Shown here: piece by piece, positions 1-7,722 of the stretch
Numbering within the stretch: position 1 is the stretch's first letter
Layout: the number at the start of each line of letters is the position of its first letter
Assembly (NCBI GenBank): GCA_947628855.1
Contig: CANRBM010000010.1
Span: 1 to 35,550 of the forward strand
Direction: 5' to 3'
Source: an uncultured Clostridia bacterium
GTDB lineage: Bacteria > Bacillota > Clostridia > Christensenellales > CAG-917
DNA: 35,550 nt
Program-made: the position numbers and the translations under genes
Notes under the pieces: generated by a model
Databases searched by the model: none
The model's input: the letters and a program-made list of their open reading frames with translations, nothing else
Told to the model about the DNA's origin: nothing

Positions 1-811
1 CGCCGCTGTCGAGGCGTATGCCAATGGGTTTATGCCCCGCCGCTTTGAGCTTGTCAAACACTTTGATAGCGTTTGGCACGCCGCTCTTGAGCGTATCGTA
101 GGTGTCCACAAGCAGCAGGCAGTTGTCGGGATACATCTCGGCATACTTCTCAAATGCTTCGAGCTCGCTGTCGAAGGACATCACCCAGCTATGGGAGTGC
201 GTCCCCGTAACGGGTATGCCGAACAGCTTGCCCGCCACGACGTTGGAAGTCGTCCTACAACCGCCGATGTATGCCGCCCTAGCGCCGTAAATGCCAGCGT
301 CCGCGCCCTGCGCCCTGCGCAAGCCGAACTCGCTTATCTTGTTTTTGGTGCACTCTTTCAGCCTCGCCGCCTTAGTTGCGATGAGAGTCTGGTGATTTAT
401 GAATGTGAGTAGCGCCGTCTCCACAAGTTGCGCTTGCCAAAGCGGAGCGGATATAGTGAGTATTGGCTCGTACGGGAATATCATCGTGCCTTCGGGCACG
501 GCTTTTATGTCGCCCGTGAACTCGAACTTTTTGAGAGCGTCCAAAAATGCCTCGTCGAAAATGCCGAGCGAGCGCAGGTACTCGATGTCGCTATCGTCAA
601 AATGCAGATTGAGGATATAGTCTATCGCCTGTTCTAGACCCGCCGCTATCGCATAGCAATATCCGCCGCTGCCCCTGTAAAACGCGTCGAAAACCGCACG
701 TCTCTCGCTCATACCCGCCTTCAAATATCCGTTCATCATGGTGAGTTGATAAAGGTCGGTGAGCAGAGTCAGATTGTTTGTCTTTGTGCGCTCTGTGATA
801 TAATTTTTCAT
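1..811 (-). CDS. pncB: Nicotinate phosphoribosyltransferase, C-terminus cut by window edge
   Basis: This gene is missing from the ORF track because it runs off the window. The minus strand reads MKNYITERTKTNNLTLLTDL and stays open for 270 codons; about 200 further residues of a usual ~480-aa NAPRTase lie outside. The enzyme joins nicotinate and PRPP to nicotinate mononucleotide with ATP, the entry step of NAD salvage in the cytosol. Visible family motifs are the N-terminal LLTDLYQLTMMNGY, the central GTHSHSWVMSFDSELEAF, which holds the histidine phosphorylated in this family, and DNCLLLVDTYDTL. The start is set by AGAGG eight bases upstream. The lgt stop codon lies 3 bp upstream, so the gene is probably translated from the galK-lgt transcript. 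The grouping with galactose and lipoprotein genes suggests no functional link. Confidence 0.93.
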   Translation of the reverse strand, partial: MKNYITERTKTNNLTLLTDLYQLTMMNGYLKAGMSERRAVFDAFYRGSGGYCYAIAAGLEQAIDYILNLHFDDSDIEYLRSLGIFDEAFLDALKKFEFTGDIKAVPEGTMIFPYEPILTISAPLWQAQLVETALLTFINHQTLIATKAARLKECTKNKISEFGLRRAQGADAGIYGARAAYIGGCRTTSNVVAGKLFGIPVTGTHSHSWVMSFDSELEAFEKYAEMYPDNCLLLVDTYDTLKSGVPNAIKVFDKLKAAGHKPIGIRLDSG

Positions 812-814
812 ATT

Positions 815-1975
815 TTACGCCTCTTGCCTTATATGGCGAAATTCTTCCTGTTTTGAGATGAGTTTAAACCTCTTCTTGTATTGTTTCGGCACACGATAGA
901 ACTCCAAAGTCTCGAAATCTATGGGGACATAAGGTTTTTTGCCATAGAGATAGTGCAAAACGTTTTGCGTCTCCTTGACGGAAGTCTCTCCCTCCCCCGC
1001 GCCCTTCACGGTCTTTTGCTTCTTTTCGTACAGCTTTCCCACAAACACGTAGTTTTTGACGTCGAACTCGGTGAGCGCTATGCCTGCAAGTTCGCCGCGC
1101 TCCGCCTTGCCAAGCAAGTCGTCATATGAGAGCTTGCTCAAGCGGTAAATGATGTACAGCGTACCAAAAATTATCGCAAGCACGACGACGATTATACACC
1201 CCGCCATTGCGCCGCCGACATTCGCCGCGTCAAGTCTGAGATATTCCAACCACGTTCTGCCGAGGAAATACCAGAAGAAATAGAAGAGGATCATCACGCC
1301 CGGAAATTTCTTCTGTTTGCCTTTAAACCAAAACAACAGGCAGAATATGAGACCTATGGAGTTCCACACCATCTCATAGAAGAATGTAGCGCAATACCAG
1401 CCGGGGATGTCGCCAAGCAACTCCGTCCTCTCGACACCGCTGGGGTCCGTGATATAGATGGCAAACGGAAAATGCTGAAAGCGCGGATCCGTTATAGGCA
1501 GTCCAAATGCCTCTTGATTGACGAAGTTCCCCAATCTGCCTATGATCTGCCCCGTAAAGAGAGGGACGACGACAAGGTCCGCGACGTTGAAAAAGTTTGT
1601 CTGCTTGCGGTGATGTATAGTGAACAAAATACCGCCGATGACTCCGCCGACTATGCCGCCGATTATCGTGATACCGCCGTCCCAAATGGCGATAGTATCC
1701 ACAAAATCGTCGACGCTGTGCCACGGGAAGAATTCTTTAGCGCGCGAAGTCACATAGAATAATCTTGCAAACACTATGGCGATCGGGATTATCCACAAAA
1801 ACAACTCTACGCCGTCGTCGGACCTCAAGTTTATTTTTTTTGCTTGATTGCAGACGTACAGCAACCCAAGCAACATTCCGCACACGATGATAAGTCCGTA
1901 CCACCTCACGTCGATATTGCCTATGCTGAACGCAATTCTGGGGTCTTTCGCATTTGCCAAGATATATCCCAACAT
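815..1975 (-). CDS. lgt: Prolipoprotein diacylglyceryl transferase with C-terminal extension
   Basis: This integral membrane enzyme moves diacylglycerol from phosphatidylglycerol to the lipobox cysteine of prolipoproteins, the first step of lipoprotein maturation. About seven hydrophobic segments fill residues 1-275. The Lgt signature GRLGNFVNQEAFG is near residue 150, preceded by the WDGGITIIGGIVGG segment; FYFFWYFLGRTWLEYLR follows near 240. Typical family members are about 260-300 aa; this one has 386. The extra ~100 residues (from YRLSKLSYDDLL on) are charged, rich in Lys, Glu and Tyr, and should lie in the cytoplasm after the last membrane span. The start has GGAGG at a good distance. 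The galK stop ends 1 bp upstream, so the two genes are probably translationally coupled. The family call is firm; the tail has no function I recognise. Confidence 0.95.
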   Translation of the reverse strand: MLGYILANAKDPRIAFSIGNIDVRWYGLIIVCGMLLGLLYVCNQAKKINLRSDDGVELFLWIIPIAIVFARLFYVTSRAKEFFPWHSVDDFVDTIAIWDGGITIIGGIVGGVIGGILFTIHHRKQTNFFNVADLVVVPLFTGQIIGRLGNFVNQEAFGLPITDPRFQHFPFAIYITDPSGVERTELLGDIPGWYCATFFYEMVWNSIGLIFCLLFWFKGKQKKFPGVMILFYFFWYFLGRTWLEYLRLDAANVGGAMAGCIIVVVLAIIFGTLYIIYRLSKLSYDDLLGKAERGELAGIALTEFDVKNYVFVGKLYEKKQKTVKGAGEGETSVKETQNVLHYLYGKKPYVPIDFETLEFYRVPKQYKKRFKLISKQEEFRHIRQEA

Positions 1976-1976
1976 A

Positions 1977-3224
1977 TCAATCCTCCGCGTCCAACTTCAC
2001 AGCGCCGCTCTCGCGTATGCAAAGTTTGAAAACATTTTCTTCTCCGAACATTATATTGAGCGCACTCTCTACGCCCTCCGCTTTTCTGTCCGCAAAGACG
2101 AGTATAGTGCCCGCAAACCCGCCGCCGTGCACTCTTGTAGCCTTGACGCCCTCGATGAGCACAACTCTGTCCAGCGCGTTTTCGAGGTTGTGATTTTGAC
2201 CCGCGGGAGAATACGTGTTTTGCAATTTAAAGCGAGAGCTCAGTCCCGACTCCGTGACAGTGCTCAAAAAACCTTCCTCGTCGCCCGCGTCTATTTGAGC
2301 CACCGCCCGCATTACGCGTTCGTTCTCCTCAAAGAAGTGCTCCGCTCTAAGGTACGCCCTCTCGCTCACCTTGCCCTTGACTCCGCTCTTTTCGCGCTCC
2401 CACTTCTCTATTGGGATATCCCCAAGCAATTTAGCGCCGAACAGCGCGGCGACCTCCTTCATCTCGTGAGGGATAGCCGCATAGTCGTCGGTAAGATTGG
2501 AGTGGTCCCCGCCCGTAGCGATGACAAAGATGTCAAGATCGTCGAAGGTCCAACTCGCTCTTTCGATGACGGGCTCCTCGAGATTTTTGAAGTCTATCAT
2601 ATTCACGCCGCCGAGCGCGATCGCGCTTTGGTCCATAAGACCGCTCGGCTTGCCGAAGAATGTGTTTTCGGCATATTGGGACGCCTTCGCCTTGAAAATG
2701 GGGCTCAGCGTGCCGCCGTTAAATTTGCAGTCCAATATCTCGGCTATGGCAAGCTCGAAGGAGCTTGAAGAGGACACGCCCGAGCCCTTTGGCACATTTG
2801 ACGTCATCGCCGCGCTAAACCCGCCAACGGCTTTGCCAGAGCGTTTGAAATAGTCCACCACGCCCTTTATGAGCGCGGTAGAGGTGCCTATCTCGTTCGC
2901 GGAAAAAGTTGGCGCCTCAGTGTCCACCCTGAGCATGGGATAGCCTTTCGACTTCACCTCTATAATGCCGTCCGTGCGCTCCGAGACCGCGGCGAGCGTA
3001 TCGAAATTTATCGCGGCGCAAAGCACTTTGCCGCCGTTATGGTCGGTGTGATTTCCAACTATCTCTATGCGCCCCGGCGAAGAGTAAAACTCTACGTCCG
3101 CAGGACCAAAGCATTCGGCATGCATTGCAAGGATTTCCTCAAATCTTTCCTTTGCCGGTTGCACGTCAGACGAGTACAGTTTTTTGCATATCTTTTCAAA
3201 TGCTGCCGACGACATGATGTCCAT
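1977..3224 (-). CDS. galK: Galactokinase
   Basis: Galactokinase phosphorylates alpha-D-galactose to galactose 1-phosphate, the first step of the Leloir pathway, in the cytosol. It is a GHMP kinase. Near residue 55 is the galactose-binding GRIEIVGNHTDHNGG, a slight variant of the usual GR(V/I)NLIGEHTDYN signature. Near 150 is the ATP loop PKGSGVSSSSSFELA, and near 350 the C-terminal GHMP motif ATRVHGGGFAGTI. The length of 415 aa is normal. The first ATG is preferred because GGGGGC sits six bases upstream; a second ATG three codons in is poorly spaced. The gene is divergent from galT and has its own promoter in the shared gap. It is first in the galK-lgt-pncB run. No epimerase (galE) or mutarotase is in the window. 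Confidence 0.95.
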   Translation of the reverse strand: MDIMSSAAFEKICKKLYSSDVQPAKERFEEILAMHAECFGPADVEFYSSPGRIEIVGNHTDHNGGKVLCAAINFDTLAAVSERTDGIIEVKSKGYPMLRVDTEAPTFSANEIGTSTALIKGVVDYFKRSGKAVGGFSAAMTSNVPKGSGVSSSSSFELAIAEILDCKFNGGTLSPIFKAKASQYAENTFFGKPSGLMDQSAIALGGVNMIDFKNLEEPVIERASWTFDDLDIFVIATGGDHSNLTDDYAAIPHEMKEVAALFGAKLLGDIPIEKWEREKSGVKGKVSERAYLRAEHFFEENERVMRAVAQIDAGDEEGFLSTVTESGLSSRFKLQNTYSPAGQNHNLENALDRVVLIEGVKATRVHGGGFAGTILVFADRKAEGVESALNIMFGEENVFKLCIRESGAVKLDAED

Positions 3225-3254
3225 ATGGTTGCCCCCATAAATAAAATTATGTAT

Positions 3255-3284
3255 ATTGTATCATACGTACGCGCTCAATTGCAA
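3255..3284 (-). promoter_or_regulatory. Predicted sigma-A promoter of galK-lgt-pncB
   Basis: Read on the minus strand, a -35 TTGCAA and a -10 TACAAT are 18 bp apart. The -10 is preceded by TG one base away (TGATACAAT), the extended -10 form. It leaves a short leader before the GGGGGC Shine-Dalgarno of galK. I looked for a CcpA cre-type operator in the galK-galT gap and found no convincing match. Confidence 0.6.
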
Positions 3285-3501
3285 GGGTTGAGAGTATGTT
3301 TTTCTTTCTTTGGGCAATATGCACTATCCGATTTTTTGCTAATCGACGGGCAAAGGACGTATTTACGGCCCATTTTACGCATATTTCCCCGACAAAAAAA
3401 GTAAGCTATGAAAATATTCGCGTCAAAACGCGCCCTTCTCTCGTTTTTTTATCCGCGCCGCATATAAATTTCAAAATTGCCGCTCAGCGCGCGCAAAGTT
3501 C

Positions 3502-3530
3502 TTGCAAAAGCCTGCCGCACATGCTATAAT
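3502..3530 (+). promoter_or_regulatory. Predicted sigma-A promoter of galT
   Basis: TTGCAA and a perfect TATAAT are exactly 17 bp apart, and the -10 carries the extended TGC prefix (TGCTATAAT). Transcription would begin near 3537. This promoter lies inside the 5' part of the ORF-track call that begins at 3477, which shows that call starts too early. The rest of the 354-bp galK-galT gap holds no gene or further element I can support. Confidence 0.75.
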
Positions 3531-3578
3531 GTCGCTTGGAAATCATTTCGCCCTTTCGGCATTTCGGGAGTCTATATC

Positions 3579-5123
3579 ATGGCAAGGATCTCTTTTGAAG
3601 AACAGGCAAAACAAAACATCAACAAACTTATCGACTACGCAGTGAAAAAGTTGTATCTGCAGGAATATGACGTAGTTTATGTCAGAAATCAACTTCTCGA
3701 CCTATTTTCGCTCACGGAACCGTATGAAGGCCCTTTAAAGGATTACGAGCTTTATACCGTGCTCGATCAGCTGTCTGACTATGCTGTCAGAAAAAAGATG
3801 ATCGACGAAAACGGCAAACTCAATTTCGAGACTAAACTCATGGGTATGCTTATGCCTTCCCCATCAAAGACGGTGGAGATGTTTGATGATATCGCCGCGT
3901 ACAAGGGCACGGAGGCGGCATGCGACTTCCTCTTCAAGCTGGGCGAGGACAGCACGTACCTTCGCCGTCCCGACCTCGACAAAAATCTCATCTGGGAGCA
4001 TGAGGCAGAGAGAGGAAACATCATCGTCACGATAAACCTCGCAAAACCCGAAAAGACCCCGGAACAGGTGCGACTTGCAAAGCTCGCAAAGGGCGGCTAT
4101 CCAAAATGTATGCTGTGCGCGGAAAACCTCGGTTGGGCGGGAAACGCCGCAAAGCCCGCAAGACAGACGATTCGCACTATACCCTTCGAGCTTGACGGCG
4201 AAAAGTGGTTTATGCAATATTCGCCCTATCAATACTTCGCACAGCACTGTATCGCGGTAAGCGCGGAGCATCGCCCCATGTGCGTGACAAGTTCCACATT
4301 CAGGCGCATGCTGGACTTTGTGGATATGTTTCCGCACTATTTCATAGGCTCAAACGCCGCGCTCCCCATCGTAGGCGGCTCCATACTCGCGCACGACCAC
4401 TATCAAGGCGGCAAAAAGGTATTGCCCGTGTTCGCCCGCCCCGCGCGTCGCACGTACGTCATGCGCAACTTGCCCGAGGTCAGCATTTCCATAGTGGATT
4501 GGTACAATTCGATCATCCGCATAGAGAGCAAAAACAGAGCGCAAGCGCTCGAGGCGGTCAACGCCTTCCGCACCGCGTGGGACGACTATACGGACGAGAG
4601 CTCAAATATCATCTGCGCCACTAAGCAGGACGGAGAGAGGGTCCAGCACAATGCCATTACTCCCATCGCCTCCAAAAACGAAAGGGGCGAATATCAATTC
4701 AACCTTATACTGCGCAACAACCGCACGGACGAGGCGCATCCCTTCGGGATCTTCCACCCTGCGGTGGAACTGCACAACATCAAGCAGGAGTCTATCGGCA
4801 TAATAGAGGTCATGGGACTGTTCATACTCCCGGGCAGGCTCTCCCAAGAGGCTCACGCAATACGCGACATTTTGACGGGCAAGACCCCGCTCGACTTCAA
4901 GGCGCTCGCGGACGAGACTCATCCTCTGCATAAGCACTTGACCATGATCGCGCAACTCGCGACGGACAACGGCACCGACTGCTCCGAGAAGAAGGCGTCC
5001 GACGCCGTGACAGCCTACATCAACACCGCTTGCGAAAAGATCCTCGACACCACCGCCGTATTCAAAAACACGGAAGAAGGGCAAGCCGCCTTCGACCGAT
5101 TCATACATTCGGTGATAATGTAA
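3579..5123 (+). CDS. galT: UDP-glucose--hexose-1-phosphate uridylyltransferase, class II
   Basis: GalT exchanges UMP between UDP-glucose and galactose 1-phosphate, giving UDP-galactose and glucose 1-phosphate, the second Leloir step. The 514-aa product begins MARISFEEQAKQNINKL, typical of the large Firmicutes class II GalT family rather than the ~350-aa E. coli type. The conserved run SNAALPIVGGSILAHDHYQG holds the histidines around the UMP-accepting active site, and near residue 200 is YPKCMLCAENLGWAGN. The track start at 3477 adds 34 residues that overlap the promoter and look non-coding. The ATG at 3579 has CGGGAG just upstream and a 42-nt leader from the predicted transcription start. It is the only clear plus-strand gene in the window and pairs divergently with galK. 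Confidence 0.95.
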   Translation: MARISFEEQAKQNINKLIDYAVKKLYLQEYDVVYVRNQLLDLFSLTEPYEGPLKDYELYTVLDQLSDYAVRKKMIDENGKLNFETKLMGMLMPSPSKTVEMFDDIAAYKGTEAACDFLFKLGEDSTYLRRPDLDKNLIWEHEAERGNIIVTINLAKPEKTPEQVRLAKLAKGGYPKCMLCAENLGWAGNAAKPARQTIRTIPFELDGEKWFMQYSPYQYFAQHCIAVSAEHRPMCVTSSTFRRMLDFVDMFPHYFIGSNAALPIVGGSILAHDHYQGGKKVLPVFARPARRTYVMRNLPEVSISIVDWYNSIIRIESKNRAQALEAVNAFRTAWDDYTDESSNIICATKQDGERVQHNAITPIASKNERGEYQFNLILRNNRTDEAHPFGIFHPAVELHNIKQESIGIIEVMGLFILPGRLSQEAHAIRDILTGKTPLDFKALADETHPLHKHLTMIAQLATDNGTDCSEKKASDAVTAYINTACEKILDTTAVFKNTEEGQAAFDRFIHSVIM

Positions 5124-5144
5124 AACACAAAGGTGCTTTGATTC

Positions 5145-5236
5145 GCTCGGACAAGGGGATGTTTCGACTTCGCTGCGCTTCGCTCAACATGACATCTGAT
5201 ACACGTTGTCATTTCGAGCGCAGTCGAGAAATCCCC
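5145..5236. repeat. Head-to-head inverted pair of a dispersed repeat
   Basis: The left arm begins GCTCGGACAAGGGGATGTTT and runs to AACATGACA; the right arm begins TTGTCATTTCGAGCGCAGTC and ends GAGAAATCCCC. The arms are near reverse complements and would fold into one long imperfect hairpin with a loop of about 11 nt. The same family recurs at 26555-26693 and 35115-35441. It lies just after the galT stop and makes no protein. Confidence 0.8.
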
Positions 5237-5316
5237 TATTTTAAGTAAAAGCCCTCGGACGATACTAACATCAATATCAAACTCTCTCGCAGAAATTAGT
5301 ACCATATACACAATTC

Positions 5317-5361
5317 AAAAAGCGCGAATATGGGTGAAGAATGAGCCACATTCGCGCTTTT
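5317..5361 (-). terminator. Bidirectional rho-independent terminator between galT and the PHP gene
   Basis: AAAAAGCGCGAATATGG pairs with CCACATTCGCGCTTTT around a 12-nt loop, with one G-T pair. On the minus strand the stem is followed by CGCGCTTTTTG, which ends the PHP-domain gene. On the plus strand it is followed by CGCGCTTTTAG, which could also stop galT. The genes are convergent here, so dual use is reasonable. Confidence 0.75.
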
Positions 5362-5364
5362 AGC

Positions 5365-5433
5365 TTGGGACCCAAAGGGCAAATCGCCCCTTGCCGAGGT
5401 GTGGAGCAGCGCTCCACAAATTTACAGTCCCAA
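5365..5433 (-). other. Multibranched inverted-repeat structure overlapping the PHP gene stop
   Basis: An outer 7-bp stem (TTGGGAC 5365-5371 with GTCCCAA 5427-5433) encloses two hairpins. One is TGTGGAGC/GCTCCACA with a 3-nt loop (5400-5418), a perfect 8-bp stem. The other is AAGGGC paired with GCCCCTT around AAATC, with one bulge (5375-5392). On the minus strand it begins within the last codons of the PHP gene and is followed at once by the terminator. It could be an mRNA 3'-end structure or an intergenic repeat; I cannot tell which. Confidence 0.6.
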
Positions 5434-6207
5434 CCTTCGGGCGGTGTGGGGATCGAGGTTGGGGACAAAGGTGCGCTCGTCCTCGCCGTGATAGTCGCTG
5501 CCGCCTGTGGGAAGGAGACGATACTTGTCGCAAAGTTTGAGAAGCGCCGTTCTGTCGGAGTCGCTATGTCCCGGGTAATTGACTTCGAGCCCGTCCAACC
5601 CGAACTGTTTTAGTCCGCCGAGCATAAGCTCAAGCCTGCCTTCCTGCATAAGTTTTTTTGGATGCGCGACGCTTACGAACGCGCCGTGAGCTTTCAACAT
5701 TTTCACTCCCTCGACTGGGGTGAGGCGGCGTATCTCCACATACGCCCTGCCCCCTATGCCGAGATAGCGATCGAATGCCTCCGATATGTCGGGGACGACG
5801 CCTTGCTCTACCATTTTGCGCGCGATTATCATTCTGCCAAGTCCGTCCGACGCGTAGTCGAGACCGAGCTCGACGCCGAGAGCGGAGAGTTTTTGCCCTA
5901 TCGCCACATTACGAGCACGGCGCATAGCTTTGACGGAGCTCAGCTCCTCCTCAAAAGCCTCGTCGGGGACAAACCCGTAGCCCAAAATGTGCACCTCGCA
6001 TATGGAATAACAGCTCAGTTCTATGCCGTTTACAAAGCGGATACCGAGTTCATGCGCCGCGAGCTTAGCCTCGGCAAGCCCGTCCACCGTATCGTGGTCG
6101 GTGATGGAAAGCGCGTCCATATCTCGTGCCTTAGCCCACTCAACCGCCTCGCGCGGGGAAAGTCTGCCGTCGGACGCAGTTGTGTGTATGTGCAGATCAG
6201 CCCTCAT
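5422..6207 (-). CDS. PHP-domain metal-dependent phosphoesterase
   Basis: The 261-aa product carries the full PHP metal-site motif series: DLHIHTTASDG at the N-terminus, ITDHDTVDG near residue 37, NGIEL near 64, VAHPKK near 190 and GGSDYHGE near 240. This matches the stand-alone COG0613 type, whose characterised members are 3',5'-nucleoside bisphosphate phosphatases or 5'-3' exoribonucleases (YciV/RNase AM); the substrate here is inferred only. The track ORF starts at 6468, but its first ~87 residues are rmuC read in another frame. The real start is one of two adjacent ATGs (6210 or 6207); GGAGG is six bases from the second, so I chose 6207. The start overlaps the end of rmuC by 11 bp, which implies coupled translation. 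A terminator follows. Confidence 0.88.
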   Translation of the reverse strand: MRADLHIHTTASDGRLSPREAVEWAKARDMDALSITDHDTVDGLAEAKLAAHELGIRFVNGIELSCYSICEVHILGYGFVPDEAFEEELSSVKAMRRARNVAIGQKLSALGVELGLDYASDGLGRMIIARKMVEQGVVPDISEAFDRYLGIGGRAYVEIRRLTPVEGVKMLKAHGAFVSVAHPKKLMQEGRLELMLGGLKQFGLDGLEVNYPGHSDSDRTALLKLCDKYRLLPTGGSDYHGEDERTFVPNLDPHTARRLGL

Positions 6208-7612
6208 CATCGTCCTCCGAGTCGAAATCAAAAGTAGTATCCGCCGCGGCAAAGTCAACGTCCGTTGAGGGAAGCTCGTCACGCGCTCCGCCGGGTGCGG
6301 GAAGTTCGTCCATATCGTCCTTTGTGAGGTCGTACACTTTGTCGAGTTTCTTGCGAAGTATAGCGGTGCGCGCCTCCGCCTTTGACAGCGTATTGCCGAC
6401 GGTATTGATGTTTTGGTGCGTTTTTTGCAACAGCTCTTCGAATTTTTCAAAATCGCCGATGAACGCACGGAAGAGCTTGCCTATCTCTTTGCTGCGTTTT
6501 TCCACGGCGAGGGTCTGGAATCCCATCTGCAAACTGTTGAGCAACGCCGCGAAAGTCGTAGGCCCGCACACTATGACGCGGTATTTGTTTTGGAGTTCGT
6601 CCACGAGAGTCGTATTGCGTACAACTTCAGCATAAAGCCCCTCTGTCGGCAGGTACATTATGGCGAAATCCGTGGTCTTTGGCGGAGCGATGTACTTGTC
6701 GCGTATGCTCTGCGCTTGTTTCTTGATGAAATCCGCTATTGCTTTTGTGGCGAGATCAACGCCGTCTTTATCCCCCGCCTCGGACGCCGCTACAAGCCTC
6801 TCGTAGTCCTCGTTTGGAAATTTGCTGTCCACGGGCAGGAGCACCTCGCCGTCCCCCTTGCCCGGCATACGTATCGCAAAGTCCACCGCCTCCTGCGAGC
6901 CGCGCCTTATTCGCACCTGTCTGTCGTATTGCTCGGGCGCAAGTATTTGCTCGAGCAGGCTGCCGAGCGCAACTTCGCCCCAAGTGCCGCGCGTCTTTAC
7001 GTTTTTGAATATCTTGTTAAGGTCGCTCACGCCACTTTGCAGACTTTGAAGTTCCAAAAACGTGCGGTTTATCTCCTCAAGCCTATCGTTGACTATCTTG
7101 AAGGATTGATTGAATCGCTGATCCAGCGTCGCGGACAGCTTTTCGTCCACAGTCTGGCGCATTTTTTCAAGCTCCCTCTCGTTGTGCGCGCGCAAATCTG
7201 TCATATTTTGTGCGTTCGCCTGTCTCATGATGTCGAGCTGCCTCGCAAGTTCCTTTGAGACCTCGGCGAGCTTGTTGACCTGCTCCGCGCGGAAATCGTT
7301 CATGTTTTGCAAAAGCATACGCCCGATATTGTCTATCTTTTCCACATTGGCATTTGCTATCGCCTCGGTGCGCGCCTGTAACTGACGCGTGCTGTCCACT
7401 TGCGCGTTCAGACCGCCGACGAGCGCGGAGTTTTGCAATTTTACGCTGTCCTCGACTTGCCTCAACAAAAGCTCGTTCTCCTGCATGAGTTCGGAGCGCA
7501 ATTCCTCGCGCGTGAGCGAGGCGCCCCTCTTTCTATGCAAAATTATAGTTACGGCGATGTTTGCCACAAGCGCAACTATGACCACTGCCAATAAAGCGTA
7601 TATAGCTCCCAT
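6197..7612 (-). CDS. rmuC: DNA recombination protein RmuC
   Basis: The RmuC family limits DNA rearrangements such as inversions between short inverted repeats and is predicted to be nuclease-related; its biochemistry is poorly known. The 471-aa protein starts MGAIYALLAVVIVALVANIA, an N-terminal membrane anchor. A long coiled-coil stretch follows to about residue 190 (ELRSELMQENELLLRQVEDS and on). The RmuC core comes next, with VKTRGTWGEVALGSLLEQIL, LPVDSKFPNEDYERL and IMYLPTEGLYAEV. The C-terminus is acidic (EDDDEG). The track ORF of 650 aa begins at 8149, inside cca; its first 179 residues are spurious. The ATG at 7612 has AGGAGG six bases upstream. The gene lies 110 bp after cca and overlaps the PHP gene. 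Confidence 0.93.
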   Translation of the reverse strand: MGAIYALLAVVIVALVANIAVTIILHRKRGASLTREELRSELMQENELLLRQVEDSVKLQNSALVGGLNAQVDSTRQLQARTEAIANANVEKIDNIGRMLLQNMNDFRAEQVNKLAEVSKELARQLDIMRQANAQNMTDLRAHNERELEKMRQTVDEKLSATLDQRFNQSFKIVNDRLEEINRTFLELQSLQSGVSDLNKIFKNVKTRGTWGEVALGSLLEQILAPEQYDRQVRIRRGSQEAVDFAIRMPGKGDGEVLLPVDSKFPNEDYERLVAASEAGDKDGVDLATKAIADFIKKQAQSIRDKYIAPPKTTDFAIMYLPTEGLYAEVVRNTTLVDELQNKYRVIVCGPTTFAALLNSLQMGFQTLAVEKRSKEIGKLFRAFIGDFEKFEELLQKTHQNINTVGNTLSKAEARTAILRKKLDKVYDLTKDDMDELPAPGGARDELPSTDVDFAAADTTFDFDSEDDDEG

Positions 7613-7722
7613 TCTATCCTCCTTGTACCGCGCCGATCCCGCGCCTTTTATCGTTTCTTTATTTGAATTTCTCGTTGCATACTCGGCATATTTTTTGAAA
7701 AAATGCGCACCTGTATGCGGTT

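Noticed and set aside
3225-3578. CcpA cre operator between galK and galT
   Set aside because: No sequence fits the cre consensus closely enough; partial matches such as the one near 3410 lack the central CG symmetry.
6211-6468. N-terminal extension of the 348-aa track ORF for the PHP protein
   Set aside because: This is rmuC coding sequence read out of frame; the PHP domain starts directly after the GGAGG at 6214-6218.
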